This document shows positions 53,380 through 63,307 of a stretch of DNA of 64,000 nt, one piece after another; position 1 is the first letter of the stretch; each line of letters begins with the position of its first letter. The notes under the pieces were generated by a model. The model ran no database searches. It was not told where the DNA came from and saw only the letters and a list, made by a program, of their open reading frames with translations. Position numbers and translations under genes: made by a program. Source of the stretch: Cellulomonas sp. NTE-D12 (GTDB lineage: Bacteria > Actinomycetota > Actinomycetes > Actinomycetales > Cellulomonadaceae); the NCBI RefSeq assembly GCF_027923705.1, contig NZ_AP026442.1:806001-870000 (forward strand). Reading direction: 5' to 3'.

Positions 53380-54135
53380 ATGGGACGTCCCCAGACGTTC
53401 GAGACGGCTGCCGTTGTGCGCGCCGCCCGTGCGGTCTTCTGGCGGGACGGCTACGAGCTGGCCTCGCTGCCGGACCTCGAGGCCGCCACGGGCCTCAGCC
53501 GGTCGAGCATCTACCACGCCTTCGGCTCCAAGCGCGGGCTGTTCGACGCCGCGGTCAGCAGCTATCTCGACGAGGTGGTGCGCCCGCGGCTCCGTCCGTT
53601 GACGGCCGCCCAGGTCGGACCAGGGGCGATGGACACCTACCTGACGGGCCTGCGGGCAGCGCTCGCCCAGCCCGGTTCCCTGCCGTCGACCAGTGGGTGC
53701 CTGCTGATCAACGCCGCCGGCGCGCCGGTCGGCCGCGACGACGCGGTCCGCGACGTGATCGCGGGGTACCGCGCAGAGCTGCGCACGGCGTTCGGCCGTG
53801 GCGTCGCCGCGCACGTCGCGGCTCACGTCGCCGCGCATGTCGCCGACGGGCAGCGCGGGCAGCGCACGGAGCCGACCGGCGCCGCCGCCGCTCCGGGCTC
53901 AGGACCGGTTGACGTGGACGACGGACACGCCCGCGCCGCCCACCAGGAGGTTCTCGCCGAGACGCTCACGGGTCTGGTCGTCGCGGCCCTGGCCGTGGTC
54001 CGCGTCGACCAGCCCGCCGCGCTGCGGCTGGTCGACACCGCGATCGAGCTGCTCGGCGGCACGCCGGCCACCCCCGACCCGCACGCCACGAGCGGGCCCA
54101 CCCCGAGCGCCCCCGTCGCATCCCACCGCGGCTGA
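53380..54135 (+). CDS. TetR/AcrR family regulator, divergent from DUF1304 gene
   Basis: 251 residues. HTH at 12-58: TFETAAVVRAARAVFWRDGYELASLPDLEAATGLSRSSIYHAFGSKRGLFDAA. Effector part has GCLLINAA and a low-complexity repeat AAHVAAHVAAHV near residue 145, from a 12-base repeat at 53804-53842. C-terminal tail Pro/Thr-rich. GGGGAGG six bases before ATG 53380. Separated from the divergent DUF1304 gene by a region with paired palindromes (53294-53327). Inducer unknown. Confidence 0.88.
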   Translation: MGRPQTFETAAVVRAARAVFWRDGYELASLPDLEAATGLSRSSIYHAFGSKRGLFDAAVSSYLDEVVRPRLRPLTAAQVGPGAMDTYLTGLRAALAQPGSLPSTSGCLLINAAGAPVGRDDAVRDVIAGYRAELRTAFGRGVAAHVAAHVAAHVADGQRGQRTEPTGAAAAPGSGPVDVDDGHARAAHQEVLAETLTGLVVAALAVVRVDQPAALRLVDTAIELLGGTPATPDPHATSGPTPSAPVASHRG

Positions 54136-54180
54136 CCTCCACCACCGCGCGGCTGCGGCACGCCGACCGTCTCTCGTCGG

Positions 54181-54186
54181 TAGCGT
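54181..54186 (+). promoter_or_regulatory. Leaderless -10 TAGCGT for GH20 gene
   Basis: TAGCGT ends seven bases before GTG 54194. Confidence 0.5.
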
Positions 54187-54193
54187 GCCGCAC

Positions 54194-55723
54194 GTGACCG
54201 GACCCGCCGTCGTCCCCCGCCCGCTCCGGCTGCAGCAGCTGTCCGACCAGCCGTTCGTGGTGGTCTCCGGCACCGTCGTCGTGGCCCCTGACCCCGCCGC
54301 CCGGCAGGCCGCGGAGCGCCTGGCCACGCTGGTCGGCGGGTCGGTGCAGGCCACCGCCGCACCCGACGCGGCGGCGTTCCGGCTCCGTCTCCTCGGGCCG
54401 GCCGACGACGAGCGGTACCCGCGCACGGGTCCGGCCGGCGGGGAAGAGGTGCCGCCGGCTCTCCCCGCGGGCGAGCCCGACGACACGCTGCCCACCGGTG
54501 ACGAGGCGTACCGCCTGCATGTCCACGCCGACGGGGTGGACATGGACGCCCGCACCCCGGCCGGCCTCGGCCACGCCGTCACCACCCTGGCCCAGCTGCT
54601 GACCGGCACGTCCGGGGGTGCCCGGACCCTGCCGGCCGTGCTGGTCGTCGACTCCCCGCGGTTCACCTGGCGGGGCCTCTCCATCGACGTGGCCCGGCAC
54701 TTCGTCCGTGTCGCCGACCTCGACGTCGTCATCGACCTGATGGCCGACCACAAGCTCAACGTGCTGCACCTGCACCTCACGGACGACCAGGCGTGGCGCA
54801 TCGACCTGCCGTCGCGGCCGGAGCTGGTCCGCCGGTCGTCGGGCGCCTCGGTCGGCGGCGACCCGGGCGGCCACTACACCGCCGAGGACTACGCCCGTCT
54901 GGTGGCGCACGCCGCCGCCCGCGGCATCGTCGTCGTCCCGGAGCTCGACGTGCCGGGGCACGTCAACGCGGCGCTGCACGCCTACGGCGAGCTCTCCCCG
55001 TCCGGCCGGCCGGCCGACGAGTACCTCGGCATCGACGTCGGCTTCAGCCGCCTCACTGAGGCCCTGCCCGCCACCGACGCCTTCCTGCACGACGTGTTCG
55101 GCGACATCGCGGCCATGACACCCGGCCCGTACGTCCACATCGGGGGCGACGAGGTGCAGGGCATGGCGCCCGACGAGTACGCCGCCCTGGTCGGCACCGC
55201 CGCCGCGGCCGTCCGCGCTGCCGGCAAGCAGGTGGTCGGCTGGCAGGAGATCGCCACCACCCCGCTCGAGCCCGGCACCGTGGTGCAGTACTGGGACGTG
55301 CACGCCGATCCGGCACCGTTCGTCGCCGCGGGCGCGGCCGGCGCCCGCCTGCTGCTGTCGCCCGGGGACCGGACGTACCTCGACATGAAGTACCACCCCG
55401 GCTACCCGCTGGGCCTCGAGTGGGCCGGCCACGTGGAGCTGCGCGACTCCTACGACTGGGAGCCCGCCAGGCTGCTGCCGGGGCTGCCCGCCGAGGCGGT
55501 GCTGGGCGTCGAGGCGGCGGTGTGGACCGAGACGCTGCGCACGTTGGACGACCTGACCACCATGCTGCTGCCGCGGCTCGCGGCGGTGGCCGAGGTGGCG
55601 TGGTCGGCACCGGACCGGCGCGACTGGGAGGACTTCCGCACCCGGGTGGCCGCGCTCGGTGCCCGGTGGGACGCCGCGGGGCTCAGCTGGTACCCGTCCC
55701 CGCAGGTCGACTGGCAGCGCTGA
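54194..55723 (+). CDS. Family 20 beta-N-acetylhexosaminidase
   Basis: 509 residues. Releases terminal GlcNAc/GalNAc, in chitin or glycoprotein breakdown. Small N-terminal domain (about 10-150), then a (beta/alpha)8 barrel: FTWRGLSIDVARHFV, VLHLHLTDDQAWRID, GIVVVPELDVPGHVNAAL and VHIGGDEVQG, with the catalytic Asp-Glu pair at about 319-320, then VGWQEIATTP, VVQYWDVH and the C-terminal VLGVEAAVWTETLR with DWEDF. No signal peptide from this start, so cytoplasmic. Start chosen over GTG 54185 by leaderless -10 spacing. Confidence 0.93.
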   Translation: MTGPAVVPRPLRLQQLSDQPFVVVSGTVVVAPDPAARQAAERLATLVGGSVQATAAPDAAAFRLRLLGPADDERYPRTGPAGGEEVPPALPAGEPDDTLPTGDEAYRLHVHADGVDMDARTPAGLGHAVTTLAQLLTGTSGGARTLPAVLVVDSPRFTWRGLSIDVARHFVRVADLDVVIDLMADHKLNVLHLHLTDDQAWRIDLPSRPELVRRSSGASVGGDPGGHYTAEDYARLVAHAAARGIVVVPELDVPGHVNAALHAYGELSPSGRPADEYLGIDVGFSRLTEALPATDAFLHDVFGDIAAMTPGPYVHIGGDEVQGMAPDEYAALVGTAAAAVRAAGKQVVGWQEIATTPLEPGTVVQYWDVHADPAPFVAAGAAGARLLLSPGDRTYLDMKYHPGYPLGLEWAGHVELRDSYDWEPARLLPGLPAEAVLGVEAAVWTETLRTLDDLTTMLLPRLAAVAEVAWSAPDRRDWEDFRTRVAALGARWDAAGLSWYPSPQVDWQR

Positions 55724-55771
55724 CGCGAGGCGAGCCGGCCCGCCCGGCGCCCGGCCCGGCCGGCCCGACGG

Positions 55772-57562
55772 CTACACCCAGCTCTGCAGCCACATCCGCA
55801 GGTGCCACTGGTCGTAGGGGATCACCCAGGCCGTCCACACCGGGTAGAAGAACGCGCCGACCGCCACCACCAGCGTGGCGAACGCGGACACCCACACGAT
55901 GGCGAGCGACCTGCTGCGCTCCTCGCCGGGGGTCTGCGGTCCGATCAGCAGGCCGAGCAGGTACACGAGCGTCAGCACCACCCACGGCACGAACGCCACC
56001 GAGTAGAACGTGAAGATCGTGCGGTGCATGTACATGAACCACGGGAACCAGCCGGCGACGATGCCGGAGAGCACGGCCCCGGCCCGCCAGTCCCGGAACC
56101 GGATCAGCCAGAAGACGGCGACGAGCGCCGCGGCCGCCCCGCCCCACCAGATCAGCGGGTTGCCGAGCGCCGTGATCGCCTGGGAGCAGGCCTTGGCACC
56201 GCACGCGTGCAGGGCGGCGTTCCCCTGCAGCCCCGAGATGTCCGTCGGGTAGAAGTACGACGTGGCGCGCCACTGCACGATCCAGCCGAGCGGGTTCGCC
56301 TGGTAGGCGTGCGGCGTCTCGAGAGTCACGTGGAAGTGCCACATGTCCTGGTGGTACTTCCAGAGGCTGCGCAGCGCGGCCGGCAGCCACTGCACCCCCT
56401 GACCGGGGTTCTCGGCGGCCCACTGCCGGCCCCAGCCGTCCTTCGACAGGAACCAGCCGGTCCAGCTGGCCAGGTACACCGCCGCCGAGATCAGCACCAT
56501 CGAGAAGCCGGCCACCACGCCGTCGCGCACGATGCCGGCCCGCACCCAGTGCCGCACCCCCGCGGCCCGGCGCGCGCTCATGTCCCACGCGACGGACATC
56601 AACCCGAACAGCGCCAGGAAGTACATCCCGGACCACTTGGTGCCGATCGCCAGGCCGAGGGACACCGCCGCGGCCAGCCGCCACCACCGGATGCCGAGCC
56701 CCGGCCCGTCCCCGAGCTGGCCGCCCGAGTCGAGCACCGCCGCCGCCCGCTCGGCCAACCGGTGCCGGGCCTGGTCCCGGTCGAGCAGCAGGAAGCCGAA
56801 CGCCGCGAGGCAGAAGAACATGAGGAACGGGTCCAGCAGGCTGACCCGGGAGTGCACGATCGCCTGCCCGTCGACGGCGAGGAACAGCCCGGCCAACGTG
56901 CCGAGGGCCGTGGACGCGAACAGCCGCCGCCCGATCCGGGCGATCATCAGGATCGCCAGCGTGCCGCACACCGCCACCGACAGCCGCCAGGCGAACGAGC
57001 TGGTCACGCCACCGCCCAGCTGGATGCCGAGCGCGATCATCCACTTGCCGACCGGGGGGTGCACCACGTACTCGGGGTCGACCTGGAGCATCGAGACGTC
57101 GCCCGCCTCGAAGCGGGGGTTCGGGTCCTGGCCCCACGAGGCCTCGTACCCGCGGACCAGCATCGAGTACGCCTCTTTGACGTAGTACGTCTCGTCGAAC
57201 ACCAGGTTGTGCGGCACGGCGAGACGCCAGAACCGGATGATGCCGCCGAACGCCGTGACGGCGAGGGGCAGCAACCAGCCGAGCAGCCGTGCCCGGCGCG
57301 TGGCGTCGAGCGCCAGAGCCGCGTCGGAGAACAGCCGGCGCTGCAGGCGCAGGAGCGTCGGCTCGTCGTCGTCGGGGGCGTCCGTCTCGTCGACGGTCGC
57401 GTCGGACGCGTGCCGTCCGTGGTGCGCGGCAGCACCAACCACGGCGACGTCGGCCGCCCCCGCTTCGTGCGCGGGCAGCGGCGTCGCCGGTGCGTCGTCG
57501 GGCATGACCGCCCTGGTCCCGTGGGCGGGAGTGCCCGCCTCGTCACGTCCGGTGGTCGGCAC
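55772..57562 (-). CDS. pmt: Protein O-mannosyltransferase (GT39)
   Basis: 596 residues. Transfers mannose from polyprenyl-phospho-mannose to Ser/Thr of secreted proteins. N-terminal 90 residues are disordered and acidic; then about eleven membrane helices. Family motifs: FDETYYVKEAYSMLVRGYEASW with catalytic DE at about 123-124, VSMLQVDPEYVVHPPVGKWMIA, and HSRVSLLDPFLMFFCLAAFG; last helices carry the periplasmic WXWX-like DQWHLRMWLQSWV. GTG 57562 preceded by TACGAT (57569-57574) on the minus strand. Matches Rv1002c, divergent from rsmI (Rv1003) as in mycobacteria. Confidence 0.92.
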   Translation of the reverse strand: MPTTGRDEAGTPAHGTRAVMPDDAPATPLPAHEAGAADVAVVGAAAHHGRHASDATVDETDAPDDDEPTLLRLQRRLFSDAALALDATRRARLLGWLLPLAVTAFGGIIRFWRLAVPHNLVFDETYYVKEAYSMLVRGYEASWGQDPNPRFEAGDVSMLQVDPEYVVHPPVGKWMIALGIQLGGGVTSSFAWRLSVAVCGTLAILMIARIGRRLFASTALGTLAGLFLAVDGQAIVHSRVSLLDPFLMFFCLAAFGFLLLDRDQARHRLAERAAAVLDSGGQLGDGPGLGIRWWRLAAAVSLGLAIGTKWSGMYFLALFGLMSVAWDMSARRAAGVRHWVRAGIVRDGVVAGFSMVLISAAVYLASWTGWFLSKDGWGRQWAAENPGQGVQWLPAALRSLWKYHQDMWHFHVTLETPHAYQANPLGWIVQWRATSYFYPTDISGLQGNAALHACGAKACSQAITALGNPLIWWGGAAAALVAVFWLIRFRDWRAGAVLSGIVAGWFPWFMYMHRTIFTFYSVAFVPWVVLTLVYLLGLLIGPQTPGEERSRSLAIVWVSAFATLVVAVGAFFYPVWTAWVIPYDQWHLRMWLQSWV

Positions 57563-57568
57563 GCGGTC

Positions 57569-57574
57569 ATCGTA
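57569..57574 (-). promoter_or_regulatory. Leaderless -10 TACGAT for mannosyltransferase gene
   Basis: Reads TACGAT on the minus strand, ending six bases before GTG 57562. Confidence 0.5.
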
Positions 57575-57606
57575 GGGGCCGGTGCTGAGCATGGGAGGCT
57601 GGGCGC

Positions 57607-58479
57607 GTGAGCGATCCCGACGGCCGCCGCCCGAACGCCGGAACCGGCGCTCTGGTGCTCGCCGCCACGCCGATCGGCAACAGCGAGGACGCGTCACCCC
57701 GCCTGCGCCGGCTGCTGGCGGAGGCGGACGTGGTGGCCGCGGAGGACACCCGGCGGACCCGCGACCTGGCCGCGCGGCTCGGCGTGCACATCGGCGGCCG
57801 GCTGGTCAGCCACCACGAGCACAACGAGCAGGGCCGCGCGGACGAGCTGCTCGAGGTGGTGGCGGGTGGCGGGACGGTGCTGATGGTCTCGGACGCGGGC
57901 ATGCCGTCGGTGTCCGACCCCGGCTTCCGCCTGGTGAACGCCGCCGTCGCCGCGGGTCTGCCGGTCACCGTCGCGCCCGGGCCGAGCGCGGTGCTGACGG
58001 CGCTGGCGCTGTCCGGGCTGCCGACCGACCGGTTCACGTTCGAGGGCTTCCCGCCGCGCAAGCCGGGGGAGCGGGCGCGCGCCCTGGCGGCGCTGGCCGA
58101 CGAGCGTCGCACGATGGTGTTCTTCGAGGCGCCGCACCGCGTGGCCGAGGTGCTCGCCGCGATGGCGGAGGCGTTCGGTGCGGACCGGCCGGCCGCGGTG
58201 TGCCGCGAGCTGACCAAGACCTACGAGGAGGTGCGGCGGGACATCCTCGGCGCGCTCGCGGCCTGGGCCGCGGAGGGTCAGGTGCGCGGCGAGGTCGTGG
58301 TCGTCGTCGGCGGGGCGCCGGCTCGCGCGGTCGCCACCACCGCGGAGCTGGTGGCCGAGGTGCTCGCCCGGTCCGACGCCGGGGAGCGGCTCAAGGACGC
58401 CGTGTCCGACGTCGCGGCCGCGGCCGGCGTGGGCCGTCGGGACCTCTACGCCGCGGCCCTCGCAGCCCGTTCACGGTGA
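57607..58479 (+). CDS. rsmI: 16S rRNA (cytidine-1402-2'-O)-methyltransferase
   Basis: 290 residues. Methylates the ribose of C1402 in 16S rRNA with SAM (EC 2.1.1.198). Motifs: [17 protein letters not shown] (usual GTPIGNLxDIS), [92 protein letters not shown] and [18 protein letters not shown] [10 protein letters not shown]. Start GTG 57607 with GGGAGG eight bases upstream. Divergent from the mannosyltransferase gene. Confidence 0.94.
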   Translation: MSDPDGRRPNAGTGALVLAATPIGNSEDASPRLRRLLAEADVVAAEDTRRTRDLAARLGVHIGGRLVSHHEHNEQGRADELLEVVAGGGTVLMVSDAGMPSVSDPGFRLVNAAVAAGLPVTVAPGPSAVLTALALSGLPTDRFTFEGFPPRKPGERARALAALADERRTMVFFEAPHRVAEVLAAMAEAFGADRPAAVCRELTKTYEEVRRDILGALAAWAAEGQVRGEVVVVVGGAPARAVATTAELVAEVLARSDAGERLKDAVSDVAAAAGVGRRDLYAAALAARSR

Positions 58480-58512
58480 CGGACGGCCTCCTCCGACCGA
58501 TGGAGGCGTCGC

Positions 58513-59112
58513 TCAGGCCTGCGCGCTGGTCACCAGCTGCGCACCGGCCGCGACCATCTCCTCGCGCGCTGCCGCGCCCTGCTCGGGGGTGACGGGCACG
58601 GTCAGGTCGGTCAGCAGCCGCGCGCGCAGCCCCAGGTCCAGGGCGTCGAGGGTGGTGGCCCGCACGCAGTGCGACTCCGCGATGCCCACCACGTCCACGT
58701 CCGTGATGTGGCCCTCGCGCAGGATCCGCGCCAGCGTCCGGCCCTCCTCGTCGGTCCCCTCGAAGCCCGAGTACGCGGCGGCGTAGGCGCCCTTGCGCAC
58801 GCTGGCGTCCGGGTGCAGCCCGGCGAGCGCCGGGTGCAGCTCCGCCTCGGCGGTCCCCGCGACGCCGTGCGGCGGCCAGGTGTCGACGAAGTCGGGCGTC
58901 TCCGAGAAGTGGTGGCCGGGCTTCACGTGCCAGTCCTGCGTGGTGACCACCAGGGCGTACCGGTCGCGGTGGGCGGCGGCGTAGTCGGCGATGGCCTGAG
59001 CCGTCGCGTTCCCTCCCGTGACGGGCAGGGCGCCGCCCTCGCAGAACGTCGGCTGGACGTCGACCACGAGAAGCGCGCGGTGCGGCGTGCCGGTGACGGC
59101 AGACTCCGACAT
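58513..59112 (-). CDS. Nicotinamidase/isochorismatase family hydrolase
   Basis: 199 residues. Catalytic triad of cysteine hydrolases visible: Asp in [10 protein letters not shown], Lys in [15 protein letters not shown], Cys in [16 protein letters not shown]; metal-site [12 protein letters not shown] and the Asp/His residues after it match PncA/nicotinamidase. It likely hydrolyses nicotinamide to nicotinic acid for NAD salvage; PncA identity is probable but not proven. GGAGGTCCCC before ATG 59112. Divergent from the amylosucrase-like gene. Confidence 0.9.
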   Translation of the reverse strand: MSESAVTGTPHRALLVVDVQPTFCEGGALPVTGGNATAQAIADYAAAHRDRYALVVTTQDWHVKPGHHFSETPDFVDTWPPHGVAGTAEAELHPALAGLHPDASVRKGAYAAAYSGFEGTDEEGRTLARILREGHITDVDVVGIAESHCVRATTLDALDLGLRARLLTDLTVPVTPEQGAAAREEMVAAGAQLVTSAQA

Positions 59113-59246
59113 GGGGACCTCCTCGGGGATGCTGGCCGGTCCAGTACACACCCGGTGCGGAAGGGCGGCAGGATGCGTCACGTCGGGCACGTCACGGGCG
59201 CCGCCACCCGGCAGCGGGCCGCCGTGCCGCAGGGTCGGAGGTCGCG

Positions 59247-61220
59247 ATGGACAGCCGCAGCGAGGTCGCGGGGCGCCGCGTCTCCACCGGGCCGACGGTG
59301 CCCGAGGCGGTCCGGGCCGCGGGCCGGCAGGCGCTGACCGGCGCGGACCCGGCCCTCCGGCAGACGTTCGAGCTGCGGCTGGAGCGGTGGTGGCCGGACC
59401 TCGCCTCGGGGATCGCCGAGGTGTACCCGGGCACGCCCGGTGAGCAGCTGCTCCTCCGGCTGGTCACCATGGCCGCCACGGCGGCCGCGCGCCGGGACCC
59501 GGACCTGCGCCGGATGGACGAGGAGCGCACGCTGCGTCCCGACTGGTTCCAGGCCCCCGGCATGATCGGGTACGCGTGCTACGCCGACCGCTTCGCCGGC
59601 GACCTGGGGGCCGTGCGCGAGAACATCGACTACCTCGCCGAGCTGGGCGTGACCTACCTGCACCTGATGCCCGTGCTGCGCCCGCGAGAGGGTGACAACG
59701 ACGGCGGGTACGCGGTGGCGGACTACCGCTCGCTGCGGCCCGACCTGGGCACCATGGCCGACCTGCGGGAGCTCGCCGCGGCCCTCCACCAGCGTGGCAT
59801 CAGCCTGGTGCTCGACCTGGTGCTCAACCACGTCGCGCGCGAGCACGAGTGGGCGGTGCGCGCCCGGGCCGGCGAGCAGCGCTACCGCGACTACTTCTAC
59901 GTGTTCGAGGACCGGACGATGCCGGACGCCTACGAGCGCACGCTGCCCGAGGTGTTCCCCGACTTCGCGCCGGGCAGCTTCACGTGGGACGACGAGCTGT
60001 CGGCGTGGGTGTGGACGACGTTCAACACCTTCCAGTGGGACGTGAACTGGGCCAACCCGGAGGTGTTCGCCGAGTACGCCGACCTGGTGCTGTCGCTGGC
60101 CGACGAGGGTGTCGACGTGCTGCGCCTCGACGCCATCGCGTTCACCTGGAAGCGGCTGGGCACCTCGTGCCAGAACCAGCCGGAGGTGCACGCCCTGACC
60201 CGGGCGCTGCGTGCGCTGGCGCGCATCGCCTGCCCGGCGGTGGTGTTCAAGGCCGAGGCGATCGTCGGTCCCGCTGACCTGGTGCACTACCTGGGCCGCG
60301 GCGCCCACCACGGCCGGGTGAGCGACCTGGCTTACCACAACGGCCTGATGGTGCAGGTGTGGTCCATGCTCGCGGCGCAGGACGTGCGCCTGGCCGCGCA
60401 CGCGCTGCGCGCCCTCCCACCGGTGCCGACCACGACCGCGTGGATCACCTACGTGCGCTGCCACGACGACATCGGCTGGGCGATCGACGACGCCGACGCG
60501 GCCGCCGTCGGGCTCTCCGGGTTCGCCCACCGCGCCTTCCTGTCCGACTGGTACTCGGGGCGGTTCTGGCAGTCGCCGGCCCGCGGGCTGGTGTTCCAGG
60601 CCAACCCCGCCACGGGTGACCGTCGGATCAGCGGAACGGCGGCGAGCCTGGTCGGGCTCGAGGACGCGAGGGAGCGCGGGGACGCGCAGGCCGTCGACGC
60701 GGCCGTCGCGCGACTGCTCCTGGCGCACGCCGTGGTGATGGGCTGGGGCGGCATCCCGGTGCTGTGGTCCGGTGACGAGCTGGGGCAGCCGAACGACCCC
60801 GCGTGGGACCTCGAACCGGGGCACGCCGACGACAACCGGTGGGCCGGGCGGCCTCGTCTGGACCCCGCCGCCCGGGCACGGCGGCACCAGGCGGGCGCCG
60901 TGGAGCGGCGTGTGTTCGAGGGGCTGGCCCACCTCGCCTCCGCCCGGGCCTCGCTGCCGCACCTGCACGCGTCGGTGCCGGCGCAGGTGCTCGAGGTGGA
61001 CGACCCCGGGGTGCTGGCGGTGCTGCGCGAGCACCCGCTCGGGCCGCTCCTGGAGCTGGTGAACGTGACGACCAGCTGGCGCCCGTTCCCCGGACGGCGG
61101 CTCAAGGAGCTGGGGCTCGACGGCGCTCCCGACGCGCTGACCGGCGACGTGGTCCACCCGCAGAGCGACGACAACGTGTGGTTGGCGCCGTTGCAGGTGC
61201 GCTGGGTGGTGCGGCCGTGA
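59247..61220 (+). CDS. Amylosucrase-like GH13 glycosidase
   Basis: 657 residues. Alpha-amylase superfamily, subfamily 4 look: N-terminal helical domain (about 20-90), then barrel with [40 protein letters not shown] with nucleophile Asp295, VFKAEAIVG with acid/base Glu337, and [13 protein letters not shown] with the transition-state HD pair; then B' domain and [19 protein letters not shown], and a C-terminal beta domain. Amylosucrases make amylose from sucrose (EC 2.4.1.4); a sucrose hydrolase is possible. GGAGG before ATG 59247. Followed by an MFS gene 30 bases on. Confidence 0.88.
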   Translation: MDSRSEVAGRRVSTGPTVPEAVRAAGRQALTGADPALRQTFELRLERWWPDLASGIAEVYPGTPGEQLLLRLVTMAATAAARRDPDLRRMDEERTLRPDWFQAPGMIGYACYADRFAGDLGAVRENIDYLAELGVTYLHLMPVLRPREGDNDGGYAVADYRSLRPDLGTMADLRELAAALHQRGISLVLDLVLNHVAREHEWAVRARAGEQRYRDYFYVFEDRTMPDAYERTLPEVFPDFAPGSFTWDDELSAWVWTTFNTFQWDVNWANPEVFAEYADLVLSLADEGVDVLRLDAIAFTWKRLGTSCQNQPEVHALTRALRALARIACPAVVFKAEAIVGPADLVHYLGRGAHHGRVSDLAYHNGLMVQVWSMLAAQDVRLAAHALRALPPVPTTTAWITYVRCHDDIGWAIDDADAAAVGLSGFAHRAFLSDWYSGRFWQSPARGLVFQANPATGDRRISGTAASLVGLEDARERGDAQAVDAAVARLLLAHAVVMGWGGIPVLWSGDELGQPNDPAWDLEPGHADDNRWAGRPRLDPAARARRHQAGAVERRVFEGLAHLASARASLPHLHASVPAQVLEVDDPGVLAVLREHPLGPLLELVNVTTSWRPFPGRRLKELGLDGAPDALTGDVVHPQSDDNVWLAPLQVRWVVRP

Positions 61221-61237
61221 GGCACGTGCCGCGCTGC

Positions 61238-61243
61238 TAGCGT
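61238..61243 (+). promoter_or_regulatory. Leaderless -10 TAGCGT for MFS gene
   Basis: TAGCGT ends seven bases before GTG 61251. Confidence 0.5.
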
Positions 61244-61250
61244 CCGACGC

Positions 61251-62429
61251 GTGCCAGCCGGGGGACCAGATGCGGGTGCCGGCGTGGGCCGTGGGGCGGT
61301 CCCGGCCCTGTGGGCGGCCGGCTTCACGACGGCGTTCGGCGCCCACGGCATCGCGGCCGGCTTCGGCGCACAGGCGCAGCACCTCGGCCTCTCCTTCGTC
61401 TCCCTCGGCGTGCTGCTCGCGCTGTACGACGTGGCCGAGGTGGTGCTCAAGCCCGTCTTCGGCACGTGGAGCGACCGGATCGGCGTGAAGCCGGTGATCG
61501 TCGGCGGCCTGGCACTGTTCGCCGCCGCCTCGGCGCTCGGGTTCGTCTGGCACAGCATCACCGGCCTCGCCGTCGCGCGGCTGCTGCAGGGCGCGGCGGC
61601 GTCGGCGTTCTCCCCGGCGTCCTCGGCCGGGGTCGCCCGCCTCGGTGGCTCCCGGTCGCTCGGTCGTGCGTTCGGCTCCTACGGGTCGTGGAAGGGCCTC
61701 GGCTATGCGCTGGGACCCGTGCTCGGCGCCGGGCTGATCGCCGTGGGCGGGCTGCCGGCCCTCTTCCTGGCGCTGACCGCCCTGGCAGCGGCCGTGCTGG
61801 TGTGGGTAGCCGTCGCGCTGCCGGCCCTGCCGCCGACGCCGCGCCCGCGTTCCACGCTCCGTGACCTGGTGCACCAGCTGACGCGTCCCGGCTTCGTCCA
61901 GCCCACCGCGGCCCTCGCCGTCACCACCGGCACGCTCGGCGTCGCGGTCGGGTTCCTCCCGCTGGTGGGCCGGGAGCTCGGCCTGTCGGCAGCCGTCGCG
62001 ATGGTGGCCGTCACCGTGCTCGCCGTCGCCTCGTCGGTCAGCCAGCCGTGGGTCGGACGGCGGCACGACGCCGGCCGGCTCGGGGAGCGGGCCGGCACGG
62101 TCACCGGGCTGCTGACGATCGCCGCCGGCGTGCTGCTGCTGGCCTGGGTGCGGTACCCGGTGGCGCTGTTCACCTCGGCGGCGCTGGTCGGCATCGGCAT
62201 CGGCCTGGTGACGCCGCTCGCGTTCGCCCGCCTCGCCGCGTCCGCGCCCGAGGGCTCGCTGGGCCGCACGCTGGGCTCGGCGGAGGTGGGGCGCGAGCTG
62301 GGGGACGCCGGCGGACCGCTGCTGGTGGGTGCGGTGGCGACGGCGGCGGGGCTGCCCGTGGCGCTCAGCACGCTCGCCGGCATCGTGGCGCTGCAGTCGC
62401 TCGTCACCGGCGGGCGACGCCGGGGCTGA
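61251..62429 (+). CDS. MFS transporter beside amylosucrase gene
   Basis: 392 residues, 12 membrane segments. Motif A between TM2 and TM3: [23 protein letters not shown]5 region with [20 protein letters not shown] (motif C-like). Second half with [22 protein letters not shown]. Resembles sugar- or drug-efflux MFS of the DHA1 class. Substrate unknown; proximity to a sucrose-type GH13 enzyme may be chance since it has its own promoter. Confidence 0.87.
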   Translation: MPAGGPDAGAGVGRGAVPALWAAGFTTAFGAHGIAAGFGAQAQHLGLSFVSLGVLLALYDVAEVVLKPVFGTWSDRIGVKPVIVGGLALFAAASALGFVWHSITGLAVARLLQGAAASAFSPASSAGVARLGGSRSLGRAFGSYGSWKGLGYALGPVLGAGLIAVGGLPALFLALTALAAAVLVWVAVALPALPPTPRPRSTLRDLVHQLTRPGFVQPTAALAVTTGTLGVAVGFLPLVGRELGLSAAVAMVAVTVLAVASSVSQPWVGRRHDAGRLGERAGTVTGLLTIAAGVLLLAWVRYPVALFTSAALVGIGIGLVTPLAFARLAASAPEGSLGRTLGSAEVGRELGDAGGPLLVGAVATAAGLPVALSTLAGIVALQSLVTGGRRRG

Positions 62430-62525
62430 CCCGCCGCACCGACTGGCGCCGAGCTGCGCCGCCCGACCGGCGGACACGACGGATATCGCCCGCGCAAACC
62501 CTGATCAGGGTGCCCTTCCCACCAC

Positions 62526-62531
62526 TAGCGT
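62526..62531 (+). promoter_or_regulatory. Leaderless -10 TAGCGT for TM2 gene
   Basis: TAGCGT ends six bases before GTG 62538. Confidence 0.5.
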
Positions 62532-62537
62532 GGCGCC

Positions 62538-63203
62538 GTGTCCAACGACCACACCGCTCCCGACGGCGAGCAGGTTCCCGCGTCCCCGTCCCCCTACACG
62601 CCGCCGACCGGTGGTCAGCCCGCCTACGGCCAGCCCCCGGCCTACGGCGAGCAGCCGGCCTACGGCCAGCAGCCGGCGTACGGCCAGGCCCCGGCCTACG
62701 GCCAGCAGCCCGCGTACGGCCAGCCTCCGGCCTACGGTCAGCAGCCTCCGACCTACGGCGACCCGCGCTTCAGCCAGCCCGGCTACGGTCAGCCCGCCTA
62801 CGGCCAGCCGGCGTACGGCCAGCAGCCGTACGGCTACGCGGCCGAGTCGACCAAGTCGTTCGTCGCCACCTGGCTGCTGGCGTACTTCCTCGGCGTGCTC
62901 GGCATCGACCGGTTCTACCTGGGCAAGGTCGGCACCGGCATCCTCAAGCTCATCACCATCGGCGGCCTCGGCATCTGGGCCCTGGTGGACCTGATCCTGG
63001 TGCTGGCGGGCAAGACGCGGGACAAGAACGGCCTGCCGCTCGCCGGCTACGAGCAGAACAAGAAGGTCGCCTGGATCGTGACCGCGGTGCTCGTGGTGCT
63101 CGGCTCGTTCACGTGGCGGCTCCAGCCGCACAGCTTCACCATGCCGAACGCGGCTCCCGCGTCCGTCGTCGTCGTCACCGAGGCCCGCACGGCCCTCGTC
63201 TGA
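62538..63203 (+). CDS. TM2-domain protein with AYGQ-rich repeat tail
   Basis: 221 residues. First 100 residues are a proline-rich disordered domain of tandem [11 protein letters not shown] units (DNA repeats about 62610-62830). Residues about 112-175 are a TM2 domain: [60 protein letters not shown], with two membrane helices and the conserved DRFYLG. A third hydrophobic segment follows (180-198). Actinobacterial TM2 proteins of this shape are envelope proteins of unknown role. A 19-base perfect hairpin lies at 63237-63281. Confidence 0.9.
   Translation: MSNDHTAPDGEQVPASPSPYTPPTGGQPAYGQPPAYGEQPAYGQQPAYGQAPAYGQQPAYGQPPAYGQQPPTYGDPRFSQPGYGQPAYGQPAYGQQPYGYAAESTKSFVATWLLAYFLGVLGIDRFYLGKVGTGILKLITIGGLGIWALVDLILVLAGKTRDKNGLPLAGYEQNKKVAWIVTAVLVVLGSFTWRLQPHSFTMPNAAPASVVVVTEARTALV
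62610..62830 (+). repeat. Tandem repeats encoding AYGQ units
   Basis: Repeated GCCTACGGCCAGCAG-like units in the 5' half of the TM2 gene encode about thirteen AYG-type copies. In frame, so copy-number change would keep translation. Confidence 0.8.
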
Positions 63204-63236
63204 CGCTCGCCGGACGCTCGTCCGGCACCTGTCATC

Positions 63237-63281
63237 GACGCCCCGGCGTCCGGCCCACCTGCGGCCGGACGCCGGGGCGTC
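63237..63281 (+). terminator. Strong hairpin terminator between TM2 gene and metG
   Basis: Perfect 19-base arms (63237-63255 and 63263-63281), seven-base loop, 34 bases after the TM2 stop and 26 bases before the metG start. Confidence 0.8.
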
Positions 63282-63294
63282 GTACGTCGCCACC

Positions 63295-63300
63295 TAGGAT
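63295..63300 (+). promoter_or_regulatory. Leaderless -10 TAGGAT for metG
   Basis: TAGGAT ends seven bases before ATG 63308, just after the hairpin. Confidence 0.5.
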
Positions 63301-63307
63301 CGTCGCC

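Noticed and set aside
59178..62477. A 1099-codon minus-strand open frame opposite the amylosucrase and MFS genes
   Set aside because: Shadow frame with Arg/Gly/His-rich content; the plus-strand genes have clear motifs.
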